A stretch of 64,000 nt of DNA, taken from assembly GCA_963822575.1 (NCBI GenBank), contig CAWGHZ010000007.1, forward strand, positions 310,001 through 374,000, read 5' to 3'. Within the stretch, counting starts at the first letter, position 1. Each line of letters opens with the position of its first letter. A model generated the notes under the pieces. That model ran no database searches, was not told the origin of the DNA, and saw nothing but the letters and a program-made list of their open reading frames with translations. Positions 7,849-16,058 of the stretch are shown here, in pieces. Origin of the DNA: CAWGHZ01 sp963822575. GTDB taxonomy: Bacteria; Pseudomonadota; Alphaproteobacteria; MPNO01; DASWLB01. The translations under genes and the position numbers were made by a program.

Positions 7849-8979
7849 TTACAGCTTGTCCGGGTCGACCTTGGCGTAGACCTCGTTCCACAACAGGTCG
7901 GCGAACTTCTGGATGTCGCGGCCCATGTTGGCGGTTAGCGGCCGCCACTTGGCGCGCATCCCGGCGTACTCGTCGATGATGGTGCCCGGGTCCTTCACGC
8001 CGAACTTCTCGGCGTTGGCGATGTTCTTCGCCCGCTGCACCTTGTCGAACCTGGCGGCGAGGCCGTCGAACTCCTTGGCGTCGGCCTTCACCACCTTGAC
8101 GCCCTTGTTGTTCTCGACCCAGTGCAGGATCTCCTCGTTCTCGACGACGAACTGGCCGATCGCCTCCTCCGCCGAGAGCAGCGCGGCGCCCTTCATGTGC
8201 GCGATCTTCTGGTCCTTGGTGAGCTTGTTCCAGGCGTCGCGGTTCATCATCAGCCCGATGGCCGGACCGGTGAGGCCGAGCGGATAGTCGGTCAAATACT
8301 TGGCGAAGTCGGCATAGCCGAACGCCTTGAGCCAGCCGGTGACGCCGAACGTGCAGTCGAGCCCGCCGCGCTGCAGGAGGCTGACCGCCTCGACGAGCGT
8401 GGCCGCGACCGGCACCGCGCCGGCGAGCTGCATCAGGTCGTTGTTGCCGCCGGTCGCGCGCACGCGCTTGCCCTTGAGGTCGGCGAGGGTCTTCACCGGC
8501 TCGCGGCAGTCGAGCTGGTAGGGCGAGCTGGTCCAGCCGGCGAGCGGCACCGCGTTCATCTTCCTGAAATCGGCGAGGCATTGCGGGCAGTGCAGCGTCA
8601 AGGTCTCGAGCGCGGCGCCGGTGGCGGCCACCACGTCCGAGTCGAACACGACGGTCGAGTAGATCACGTTGAGCGCGGGCACGCGGTTCGGCACGTAGGT
8701 CGAGATGCCGAGCCCGGCCTGCATCAGCCCGTCCTGCACGGCCTGGAAGGTCTCCTTGGGCCCCGCGAGCTGGCCGCCCGGAACGTCCTTCCACTTGACC
8801 GCGCCCTTGGTCTCCTTCTCGATCAGGGCAAAGACGTGCGGCAGGCCGACGCGGTTGAGATATTCGACGGCGGGCGGCCAGGCGCCGTAGGTGAATTCCA
8901 CCGCGCGCGCCTGGTGAAGCGCGGGCAGCGCGACCGCGAGAGCGCTCGCGATGGCAAGGACCGGACGACGGATCGACAT
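7849..8979 (-). CDS. dctP: TRAP transporter substrate-binding protein (DctP family)
   Basis: A 376-residue periplasmic protein. The N-terminus MSIRRPVLAIASALAVALPA ends at an ALHQARA cleavage-type site, so it is exported. GGQLAGPKETFQAVQDGLMQ and LKGKRVRATGGNNDLM (the conserved arginine region) are DctP hallmarks. Two ATGs lie six bases apart; the inner one (8979) was chosen because AGGAGGGG is then about six bases upstream. Four Cys residues (HCPQC, DCRE, DCTF) are unusual for the family. It is the first gene of the minus-strand TRAP-catabolic operon. Confidence 0.92.
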   Translation of the reverse strand: MSIRRPVLAIASALAVALPALHQARAVEFTYGAWPPAVEYLNRVGLPHVFALIEKETKGAVKWKDVPGGQLAGPKETFQAVQDGLMQAGLGISTYVPNRVPALNVIYSTVVFDSDVVAATGAALETLTLHCPQCLADFRKMNAVPLAGWTSSPYQLDCREPVKTLADLKGKRVRATGGNNDLMQLAGAVPVAATLVEAVSLLQRGGLDCTFGVTGWLKAFGYADFAKYLTDYPLGLTGPAIGLMMNRDAWNKLTKDQKIAHMKGAALLSAEEAIGQFVVENEEILHWVENNKGVKVVKADAKEFDGLAARFDKVQRAKNIANAEKFGVKDPGTIIDEYAGMRAKWRPLTANMGRDIQKFADLLWNEVYAKVDPDKL

Positions 8980-9133
8980 GGACATCCCCTCCTGATGCGT
9001 TCGTTTCGCTGGCACGTTTCTGCGCGTCTTGCGAAATCGTAACGCCTTCGGATACGCCGCGCCATGAATTCCGTGGCGTCGGCGGGAGGGATGTCGCCCA
9101 CCGCTGCGGTAGGGTGCCGCCCAACTGTCAGGC

Positions 9134-9355
9134 TTAGCGCCCCTTCTTGCCGGCGCCCATGTCCTTGGCGAAATCCTTTTCCAGCTCGCGCTCCAGCCGG
9201 ACCAGGTCGTCGGGCGGGGGCATGTCCATCGCGCGCAGCTGGTCGAGCATCTGGCGCACGCGCAGATAGATCTCGTGCGCGTCGCCCTGGTTTCCCTCGG
9301 CCTCCTCGATCATCTCGAGGATCGCGGCCTCCAGCTGCTGCAAATCCATCGCCAT
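9134..9355 (-). CDS. Small charged helical protein, unknown function
   Basis: A 73-residue protein, not recognised. It is almost wholly helical and acidic/basic (AMDLQQLEAAILEMIEEAEG, then RLERELEKDFAKDMGAGKKGR), with no cysteine and no membrane segment. A GGAGAGG ribosome-binding site is about five bases before the chosen ATG; a second ATG two codons later is possible. It reads divergently from the flavin monooxygenase gene, and an FNR/FixK-type box lies in the shared intergenic space. It may be a structural or regulatory helper; nothing supports a specific role. Confidence 0.6.
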   Translation of the reverse strand: MAMDLQQLEAAILEMIEEAEGNQGDAHEIYLRVRQMLDQLRAMDMPPPDDLVRLERELEKDFAKDMGAGKKGR

Positions 9356-9430
9356 CGGGCCTCTCCACAACTTCTTCGGGACGGCACCGTCCCTTATCGA
9401 ACCGTATCGCGCATTCGCGGGCCGGGCGCA

Positions 9431-9444
9431 TTGACGCAGGTCAA
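9431..9444. promoter_or_regulatory. FNR/FixK-type box
   Basis: The sequence TTGACGCAGGTCAA matches the TTGA-N6-TCAA consensus bound by FNR/FixK/Anr-type regulators. It lies in the divergent space between the small helical gene (ATG at 9355) and the flavin monooxygenase (ATG at 9529). A TCTAAT -10-like hexamer at 9493-9498 would put the box about 67 bases upstream of the start of transcription, a known activator position. Oxygen-responsive control of one or both genes is inferred. Confidence 0.6.
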
Positions 9445-9528
9445 TGCGGGCATTCGTCTCGAATGCGGTGTTCCGGGCCGGGTGCGATGTGGTCTAATCG
9501 CCGCGTCCGTGCGCCCCGGGGAGTTCCC

Positions 9529-10728
9529 ATGAAAGTCTTCGTCTTCGACCTCCTGCCCTACGCCGAGCATCTCGACCATCTGAAGGAAGGCAACGAGCTC
9601 CCCTATCCGCTCGCGAAGAAATACGTGAAGCCGGAGGTCGCGGCGCGCACCTACGCCGAGCATCTGGCGGCGTGGGAGGAGATCGACCGGCTGGGCTTCG
9701 ACGGGATCGGTTTCAATGAGCACCATGCCTCGCCCTACGGGCTGATGAACTCGCCCAACCTGATGGCGGCGTCGGCGGCGCAGCGCACGAAGAATTGCAA
9801 GCTCCTGATCTATGGCAATTTGCTGCCGCTGCACGAGCCGCTGCGCCTCGCCGAAGAGCTGGCGATGATCGACTGCCTGTCGAACGGGCGGCTGATCTCG
9901 GGCTTCGCGCGCGGCATCCCGCGCGAATACCAGGTGCACAACGTGCCCCTGGCGGATTCGCGCGCCCGGTTCGAGGAGGCGTTCGAGATCGTGACGCGTG
10001 CCTGGGCGGAGGAGGTGTTCTCGTACGAAGGGCGGTTCTGGAAATACCACGACGTGGCGATCTGGCCGCGACCGATCCAGCGCCCGCGCCCGCCGGTCTG
10101 GATCCCGATCACCGGCTCGAAGGAATCGATCGAGTGGGCGGGGCGGAACGACATCCCGATCACGCCGGGCGAGGGCAATGTCGGCTTGCGCGAGGACATC
10201 ATCCGCTACTACGCCAAGTGTCTGGCCGGGGCCGGCCACCGCATCACCCCCGACCATTTGAATATCGGCGCGATCGGCTGGGTCGCGGATTCGAAGGAAC
10301 AGGCGGTGGCGGAGTACGGCCCCTACTTCCTCTATTTCAACCGCACTTTGTTCAGCCACGGCAACGTCACCGAGACCGACATCAACCGCAAGGCAGGCTA
10401 CGTGACCACCGCGTCCACCGACTACGTCCGGCCGGAGAATCTGCGCGCGGCGGGCCGGCTCCGCGCCGATTTCCGCAACATGACGATGGACGACGTGCGC
10501 GCCCGCGCGCAGGAGATGCCGTGGGGAAAGGCGGACGAGGTGATTGCGCGCATCGTCGCCGCGGCCGAGCATGCGGGCGCGAACACGGTGCTGCTGCACC
10601 TCAACCGAGGCGCAGTGCCGCACGCGCAGTTCATGGCGCAGATCCGCCGCTTCGCGAAGGAGGTGCTTCCGGCGCTGCAGGCGCACAAGATCGAGCGCGT
10701 CCCTCTCGCCGAGGGGGTGGAGGCGTAG
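9529..10728 (+). CDS. LLM-class flavin-dependent oxidoreductase
   Basis: A 399-residue bacterial luciferase-like monooxygenase (TIM barrel). MKVFVFDLLPYAEHLD opens it, GIGFNEHHASPYGLM at about residues 64-78 is the typical flavin/substrate loop, and LAEELAMIDCLSNGRLISGFARG is the family core strand. Such enzymes oxidise substrates with reduced FMN from a separate reductase, which is not encoded nearby. The open frame extends far upstream, but similarity begins at this ATG. The gene is monocistronic, opposite to both neighbours, with an FNR/FixK-type box upstream. The substrate is unknown. Confidence 0.88.
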   Translation: MKVFVFDLLPYAEHLDHLKEGNELPYPLAKKYVKPEVAARTYAEHLAAWEEIDRLGFDGIGFNEHHASPYGLMNSPNLMAASAAQRTKNCKLLIYGNLLPLHEPLRLAEELAMIDCLSNGRLISGFARGIPREYQVHNVPLADSRARFEEAFEIVTRAWAEEVFSYEGRFWKYHDVAIWPRPIQRPRPPVWIPITGSKESIEWAGRNDIPITPGEGNVGLREDIIRYYAKCLAGAGHRITPDHLNIGAIGWVADSKEQAVAEYGPYFLYFNRTLFSHGNVTETDINRKAGYVTTASTDYVRPENLRAAGRLRADFRNMTMDDVRARAQEMPWGKADEVIARIVAAAEHAGANTVLLHLNRGAVPHAQFMAQIRRFAKEVLPALQAHKIERVPLAEGVEA

Positions 10729-10764
10729 ACGGGCGGGTCGGGGCGGAAACCCGCCCCTACATCG

Positions 10765-13101
10765 CTACCTTGCCCCGCCGTTGGCGTTGAGCGCGCGCCA
10801 GACCTTTTCCGGCGTCGCCGGCATCTCGATCCGCGCCGCGCCCGCGTGGAAGAGCGCGTCGTTCACCGCGTTCATCACGGCCGGGATGGCGCCGCAGGTG
10901 CCGGCCTCGCCCGCGCCCTTGACGCCGAGCGGGTTGCGCTTCGTGGGGATGTTCTCGTTCCACAGCTCGAACATCGGGAAGTCGTCGGCGCGCGGCATGC
11001 AGTAATCCTGGAACGAGCCGGTGACGAGTTGGCCCAACTCCTTGTCGTAGACGATGTCTTCCATCATCGCCTGTCCGGCGCCCTGGACGATGCCGCCGAT
11101 CATCTGGCCCTCGACCAGGAGGGGATTGATCATCGTGCCCACGTCGTCGACCGCGACGTAGCGGGTGAGTTCCAGCCGCCCGGTGTCGGGGTCGATCTCG
11201 ACCTCGCAGATGTGCGTGCCGTTGGGGAAAGTCGCGGTAACGCCCTCGCCGTAATCGGCGCGCTCGGCGAGCCCGACCTCGATGCCCTTCGGCATCAAAT
11301 CCTGGTGGAACGACTTGCGCGCGACCTCCACCAGCTCGATCGAACGGTCGGTGCCGGCGACGGTGAACTTGCCTTTCTCGAAGGCGATATCCGCCTCGGC
11401 CGCCTCGAGGAAATGGGCGGCGAGCTTCTTCCCTTTCTCGATGATGCGGTCGGCCGCGACCCAGACGGCGGAGCCCGCGAGCACCGCCGAGCGCGAGCCG
11501 AACGTGCCGATCCCTTGGGTCACCACGTCGGTGTCGCCGAACCGGTAGCGGATGCGCTCGGCGTCGATGCCGAGCCGGTCCGAGAGCACCTGCTTGAACG
11601 TCGTGCCGTGGCCCTGGCCGTGGTCCATCGCGCCGGTGATCAAGGTCACCGAGCCCGACGGGTCGAAGCGGACCTCGGCGTGCTCGAAATCGCGCCCGGC
11701 CGAAGGCGCGATGTGCGACGCAATTCCGATGCCGAGCAGCTTGCCCCGCGTCTTCGCCTCGGCGCGGCGCTTGTCGGCCTCGGCATAGGCGATGTGCTTC
11801 TCCGCCTCGGCGAAGACGTGCGGGAAGTCGCCCACGTCGTAGACCGCGCGCATGGCCGTCGTGTAGGGCATGCGGTCGGGCGCGAGGTTGTTGCGCCGGC
11901 GGAGCTCGGCGGGATCCATGCCGAGTTCGCGCGCCGCCACGTCGACGATGGATTCGATGACGTAGAGCGGCTCGGGCCGTCCGCCGCCGCGGTAGAACGC
12001 GATCATCATGCAGTTGACCAGCGTGCCGATCACGGTCGCGTGGATCGCCTCGAACCCGTAGGTGTTGTTGAGGCAGCCGAGCGCCACGATGGTCGGCATG
12101 ATATTGCGCTCGGACGTGTTGTAGGCGCCGATCGACGCCTTGTGCACAGTGCGCAGCGCGAGGAACTTCCCGTCCTTGTCGAGGGCGAGCTCGGCCTCGA
12201 CCACAGAATCGCGCGCCTGCTCGTCGGTGGCGATTCCCTCCGAGCGCTCCTCGATCCACTTGACCGGCCGGCCTGTCAGCTCCGCCGCCCACAGCGCCAG
12301 CGCGTATTCCGGCGCGGCGCCGCCCTTCATGCCGAATCCGCCGCCCATGTTGTCGCAGATCACGCGGAAATGGGTCTGCGGCTTCTTGAAGAGCTGGGCC
12401 GCGAGCGTCGCGCGCGTGCCGTGCACCGACTGCACCGTGCAGCGCAGCGTGTAGAAATCCTCCTGCGGGTCGTGCTCGGCGAGGCAACCCCGCGGCTCCA
12501 TCGAGTTGGCGGTGATGCGGTTGATGACGATGCGGCTTTTGACCACCTTCGCCGCCTTGGCGAAGGCCGCGTCGGTCTTGGCCTTGTCGCCCACCTCGTG
12601 CGTCCAGGCCTCGTTGCCCGGGTTCTCGTCATGCACGGCGGGCGCACCGGCGGCGAGCGCGTCTTCGGCCGAGACCACGCAGGGCAGCGGCTCGTACTCG
12701 ACCTCGATCAGCTCGGCCGCGTCCTTCGCCTGGTTCAGCGTCTCGGCGACGACGAACGCCACGGGATCGCCGACGTAGCGCACCCGCTCGCCGGCGAGAA
12801 GCGGCTGCGGCGAGACGAAGGCGGGCGAGCCGTCACGCTTCTTGCGCGGCAGCATCGGCGAAAGTGCGCCGAGCCCGCGCTTCTTCAGCTCGGCGGCGGT
12901 CAGCACGCACAGCACGCCCGGCGACTGGCGCGCCTTGCCGGCGTCGATCGCCGTGATGCGCGCCGCCGCGTAGGGCGAACGCAGCACGTAGGCGCGCGCC
13001 TCGTGCGGCAGGGTCACGTCGTCGACATAGCGCCCGCCGCCGCGCAGAAGCCGCGGGTCCTCCTCGCGCGGAACAGGCTGGCCGATCCCGTACAGTCCCA
13101 T
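10765..13101 (-). CDS. Molybdenum hydroxylase large subunit (xanthine dehydrogenase family)
   Basis: A 778-residue Mo-cofactor subunit of the xanthine oxidase superfamily. The small a/b hammerhead domain starts it (IGQPVPREEDPRLLRGGGRY); NMGGGFGMKGG, FYRGGGRPEPLY, the GQGHGTTF motif and GVKGAGEAGTCGAIPAVMNA bind cofactor, the last with the catalytic Glu near residue 735. It lacks the AYRCSFR loop of CO dehydrogenase. Enzymes of this family need a 2Fe-2S and usually a FAD subunit; neither is adjacent, so the partners must be elsewhere. It probably hydroxylates an aromatic or N-heterocyclic acid or CoA ester; inference from context. Confidence 0.87.
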   Translation of the reverse strand: MGLYGIGQPVPREEDPRLLRGGGRYVDDVTLPHEARAYVLRSPYAAARITAIDAGKARQSPGVLCVLTAAELKKRGLGALSPMLPRKKRDGSPAFVSPQPLLAGERVRYVGDPVAFVVAETLNQAKDAAELIEVEYEPLPCVVSAEDALAAGAPAVHDENPGNEAWTHEVGDKAKTDAAFAKAAKVVKSRIVINRITANSMEPRGCLAEHDPQEDFYTLRCTVQSVHGTRATLAAQLFKKPQTHFRVICDNMGGGFGMKGGAAPEYALALWAAELTGRPVKWIEERSEGIATDEQARDSVVEAELALDKDGKFLALRTVHKASIGAYNTSERNIMPTIVALGCLNNTYGFEAIHATVIGTLVNCMMIAFYRGGGRPEPLYVIESIVDVAARELGMDPAELRRRNNLAPDRMPYTTAMRAVYDVGDFPHVFAEAEKHIAYAEADKRRAEAKTRGKLLGIGIASHIAPSAGRDFEHAEVRFDPSGSVTLITGAMDHGQGHGTTFKQVLSDRLGIDAERIRYRFGDTDVVTQGIGTFGSRSAVLAGSAVWVAADRIIEKGKKLAAHFLEAAEADIAFEKGKFTVAGTDRSIELVEVARKSFHQDLMPKGIEVGLAERADYGEGVTATFPNGTHICEVEIDPDTGRLELTRYVAVDDVGTMINPLLVEGQMIGGIVQGAGQAMMEDIVYDKELGQLVTGSFQDYCMPRADDFPMFELWNENIPTKRNPLGVKGAGEAGTCGAIPAVMNAVNDALFHAGAARIEMPATPEKVWRALNANGGAR

Positions 13102-13178
13102 GATGCGATCCCCTGGATTCGTGGTTGTTTCAGATCAGAATCGGTAACCGGTTCGATGCGTTCCAGGCGCGGGCGACA

Positions 13179-13321
13179 CCCCTCACCCTGTTCCTCTCCC
13201 CCGGGGGAGAGGGAACCCTGACTGGCGAGCCTTCGTCCGATCCGAAAGAGCGACCCGGAAAGGTTCGCGGACGGGTCGTGGCAACGTTCCCTCTCCCTTG
13301 GGAGAAAGACAGGGTGAGGGG
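13179..13321. repeat. Inverted repeat with CCCTCACCCTG arms
   Basis: CCCCTCACCCTGT at 13179-13191 pairs exactly with ACAGGGTGAGGGG at 13309-13321. Inside lie further nested complements (CTCTCCCCCGGGGGAGAG near 13194-13211, and CCCTCTCCCTTGGGAGA near 13290-13306). The element occupies most of the 262-base gap between the Mo-hydroxylase and the FAH gene, both on the minus strand. It looks like a dispersed intergenic palindrome, and would form a strong hairpin in the transcript that could end or stabilise the upstream message. Confidence 0.8.
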
Positions 13322-13363
13322 CCGGGTGCCGAACGCCACACGATGACTCACTGCTACCGCGTC

Positions 13364-14335
13364 CTACCCGTTGCCCGCGTCCGCGAGCTTGTTGGAAAGC
13401 TTGCCAATGCCCTCGACCTCGACCTCGACCGTGTCGCCCGCGTGCATGAACACCTTCGGGTTGCGCCCGAACCCGACGCCCGAGGGCGAGCCGGTGGTCA
13501 CCAGGTCGCCGGGCGAGAACTTGAACCACTGCGAGAAGTAGGAGACGAGGGCCGGCAGCTTGAAGATCAGGTCGTCGGTCTTGGTCGACTGCATGACCTC
13601 GCCGTTCAGGGTGAGCGTCATCTGCAGATCGTGCGGGTCCTTGATCTCGTCGGCGGTCGCCATCACCGGGCCGCACGGCGTGAAGCTGGGCAGGAGCTTG
13701 CCCATGATGTTGCGTTCCCAGGTGTGGATCGCGTCGAAATTGCCCTTGGCGGCGAAGAACTCTGGCGCCCAGTTGCGCGCCGAGACGTCGTTGGCGATGG
13801 TGTAGCCGGCGACGTAGCCCATCGCTTCGGCCTCACTGACGCGGTGGCATGTGCGGCCGAACACGAAGGTGAACTCGCCCTCGAAATCGATCATATCCGG
13901 GCATTGCGGCGGCACGACGATCGGCTTGCCCGAGCCGGTCAGCGACGACATCGGCTTGATGAAGGCGGTCGGGTATTCGGGTGTCGGCGTGCCCGACATT
14001 TCCTTCAGGTGCCTTCCGTAGTTCATGCCGGCCGAAAGGATCAGCTTCGGCTCCGGAATGGGCGCCAGCAAGGGCGTGTTGGCGAAGGAGCGCACGCCCT
14101 GCTGCGCGGCGAAGGCGTGGCGCTCGTCGGCGCTCATCCTGTAGACGTGGTCGACGGCGCGCTTCACCGCATCCATCGCGTCGGGACCGACCTCCAGGAT
14201 GGCGCGGAGCGTGGGCGGGATCATCCGCCCCGGCGGCCAGACGAGGGCAAGGGCGGCGAGGTCCAGCACCTCGCCCGAGCCGATCAGGACGCCGACATGG
14301 CCGTGCGGGCCGCGGTCGATGGTCAGAAGCTTCAT
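13364..14335 (-). CDS. Fumarylacetoacetate hydrolase family protein
   Basis: A 323-residue FAH-superfamily enzyme. DFEGEFTFVFGRTCHRVSE carries the metal-binding Glu pair, GYTIANDVSARNW is the FAH signature, and TTGSPSGVGFGRNPKVF closes the active site. The family hydrolyses or decarboxylates beta-diketo or oxo-dienoate products of ring cleavage. Its ATG overlaps the stop of the extradiol dioxygenase gene by four bases (ATGA), so it is expected to act on that dioxygenase product or its tautomer. FAH itself is longer (about 420 aa), so this is not tyrosine-pathway FAH. Confidence 0.9.
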   Translation of the reverse strand: MKLLTIDRGPHGHVGVLIGSGEVLDLAALALVWPPGRMIPPTLRAILEVGPDAMDAVKRAVDHVYRMSADERHAFAAQQGVRSFANTPLLAPIPEPKLILSAGMNYGRHLKEMSGTPTPEYPTAFIKPMSSLTGSGKPIVVPPQCPDMIDFEGEFTFVFGRTCHRVSEAEAMGYVAGYTIANDVSARNWAPEFFAAKGNFDAIHTWERNIMGKLLPSFTPCGPVMATADEIKDPHDLQMTLTLNGEVMQSTKTDDLIFKLPALVSYFSQWFKFSPGDLVTTGSPSGVGFGRNPKVFMHAGDTVEVEVEGIGKLSNKLADAGNG

Positions 14336-15159
14336 GAATGTCCCCAATGCGCGAAGCCGCACCCGACATAGACTTCGGGCACGGGCAGATAGTCGATCAG
14401 CTCGAAGCCGCGCCCGCCGGCGGCGCCGTGCGCCACCGCCCAGTTGCGCACCTCCTGCCCGCCGTTGCCGGTGCGCGTCAGCGCGTCCTCGATGACCTTC
14501 GAGATCTCGGCCTCGTTGCCCGACCGGAACATGCGGATGCAGGTCTCGTCGAAGGCCTCGTCGATGTCGCCCATGGTGGGCTCGCCGATCGAGTGGCTGA
14601 GCCCGCCGGTCGCCAGCACCGCGACGCGCTCCTCGCCGGGATAGCTTGCCACCGCCTTGGCGATCAGCCGGCCCCAGGCGATGCAGCGGTGGACGGACGG
14701 GAAGGGCGGCTCGATATCGTTGACGACCAGCGGCACGATCTTCGGCATCGCCGGCAGGTTCATGCGCCAGAGCGGGATGCAGAACCCGTGGTCGAGCACG
14801 AGGTGGTGCGAGAGCGACGGCTCGAAATCGCTGGCCGTCGCGGTCTTCGCGATGTGCATCGCAAGCTCGGGATCGCCCGCCAGCGTCTTGTGCGGGAAAT
14901 CCTTGAGGAACGGCTCGGGCGGGCCCTCGTGCGTCTCGCCGACGCCGATGCAGACGCTCGGCAGGTTGTCGAGGAAGAAGTTCACCCAATGGTCGGGCGA
15001 GACGACGACCACCGTGTCCGGCCGGGCCGCCTGCATGCGCCGTCCCAACTCCTCGAATGCGGCGGTGAGGCGCCTCTTGCGCGCGGGCGAAACCGCCTCC
15101 CACTCGCGCACGATCAACGGGCCGTGCGACGCGGCGAACGAACCGACAAGCTCAGCCAT
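14332..15159 (-). CDS. Class III extradiol ring-cleavage dioxygenase, catalytic (LigB-type) subunit
   Basis: A 275-residue protein of the LigB/DODA superfamily. The N-terminal VGSFAASHGP, SPDHWVNFF with a metal-ligand His, LDHGFCIPLWRM and ATGGLSHSIGEP are the usual Fe(II)- and substrate-binding segments (roughly residues 7-16, 54-62, 121-132 and 178-189). It opens a catecholic or aminophenolic ring next to the hydroxyls with O2. An eight-base overlap with the LigA-like gene upstream and a four-base overlap with the FAH gene downstream show one tightly coupled unit. Gallate, protocatechuate and 2-aminophenol-type substrates are all possible. Confidence 0.88.
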   Translation of the reverse strand: MAELVGSFAASHGPLIVREWEAVSPARKRRLTAAFEELGRRMQAARPDTVVVVSPDHWVNFFLDNLPSVCIGVGETHEGPPEPFLKDFPHKTLAGDPELAMHIAKTATASDFEPSLSHHLVLDHGFCIPLWRMNLPAMPKIVPLVVNDIEPPFPSVHRCIAWGRLIAKAVASYPGEERVAVLATGGLSHSIGEPTMGDIDEAFDETCIRMFRSGNEAEISKVIEDALTRTGNGGQEVRNWAVAHGAAGGRGFELIDYLPVPEVYVGCGFAHWGHS

Positions 15160-15424
15160 GCTGCGTCTCCGCCGTCGCGGCGCTTGCGCGCAGGCGCTTG
15201 ATGAACTCCGCGTCCGTCATGCCGATGGCGAAGAAGTAGAAGCGCAGCAGATAGGCATTGACCAGGGTCGCCAGCATCGGCACGTCGTCGGTCTCCACGG
15301 CCTTGCGCACTTCGGGCTTCAGGGGATAGCGGTCGAGCACCTTCGCCCGGTCGGCCCGGTACTCGGCCGCCGCGCCCGGCGCCTGCAAATCGTAGAACAG
15401 CTTGCTCAGCCAGTAGTCGGTCAT
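15152..15424 (-). CDS. LigA-like small subunit of extradiol dioxygenase
   Basis: A 90-residue helical protein starting MTDYWLSKLFYDLQ. ADRAKVLDRYPLKPEVRKAV and LVNAYLLRFYFFAIGMTDAEF match the LigA fold that caps the active site of LigB in protocatechuate 4,5-dioxygenase-type enzymes. It is shorter than Sphingomonas LigA (about 139 aa), so it is a minimal form. It is the first gene of the ring-cleavage operon and reads divergently from ridA; the 99-base gap between them must hold both promoters. Confidence 0.82.
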   Translation of the reverse strand: MTDYWLSKLFYDLQAPGAAAEYRADRAKVLDRYPLKPEVRKAVETDDVPMLATLVNAYLLRFYFFAIGMTDAEFIKRLRASAATAETQHG

Positions 15425-15523
15425 GGGCCGCGCCCGCCACCGTTGCTGGCGCGACTGTAATGCGCCGGCTCCACCCTGTCACCCCAGGCGATATACTGCG
15501 CGCCGCAACCGAGGGAGGCCGCC

Positions 15524-15949
15524 ATGCCCAAGACCATCGAGCACGTGCACTGGCCCGACGCGCCCGACATGTGGATGCCCTACGCGCCGGCGATCAAGGT
15601 GCGGGGCGGCACGACCGTCTATCTCGCCGGCGTCACCGCCGCGCCGGTCTATCACCACCACCCGCACCGGCCCGAGGAGTTCGACGCGATGGCGCCCGAC
15701 ATGGAGGGCCAGGCGCGCCAGGCGCTGGAGAACCTCAAGAAGGGCCTCTCCGCCGTCGGCGCCACGTTCGCGGACGTGGTGACCGCCGATCGGTTCCTCA
15801 CCGACATCGAAGACCAGGACGCGCTCAACCGGGTTTGGGCGGAGTATTTCGGGGCCGCGAAGCCCGCCACCACGACCGTCCAGGTCGTGCGGCTGGCCAC
15901 CGATGCACGCTGCCGCATCGAGATCAACGCCATCGCGGCGATCGATTGA
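15524..15949 (+). CDS. RidA family protein (enamine/imine deaminase or chorismatase-like)
   Basis: A 141-residue YjgF/YER057c/UK114 (RidA) protein. GTTVYLAGVTAAPVYHHH and the central QARQALENLKKGLSAVGATF-type helix plus CRIEINAIAAID at the C-terminus give the trimeric chorismate-mutase-like fold with the Arg that binds the substrate carboxylate. A GAGGGAGG ribosome-binding site lies seven to eight bases before the ATG, and a TATACT hexamer at 15492-15497 may be its -10. Divergent to a class III ring-cleavage operon, it could deaminate an aminomuconate-like intermediate rather than serve as housekeeping RidA; that is inference. Confidence 0.85.
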   Translation: MPKTIEHVHWPDAPDMWMPYAPAIKVRGGTTVYLAGVTAAPVYHHHPHRPEEFDAMAPDMEGQARQALENLKKGLSAVGATFADVVTADRFLTDIEDQDALNRVWAEYFGAAKPATTTVQVVRLATDARCRIEINAIAAID

Positions 15950-16058
15950 ATTTTCCGCCGGCCAGTTGCGCCGGTATGGCGCGACATCGCGCAAGCCGGT
16001 AATAAGAGGTGTTCACGTCATTGTTCCGACGTATCGTAGTCAGGCTGCTGCGGACGGG

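Noticed and set aside
10765..13101. Aerobic carbon monoxide dehydrogenase large subunit
   Set aside because: The active-site loop is FYRGGGRPEP, not the CO dehydrogenase AYRCSFR, and there are no coxM or coxS neighbours.
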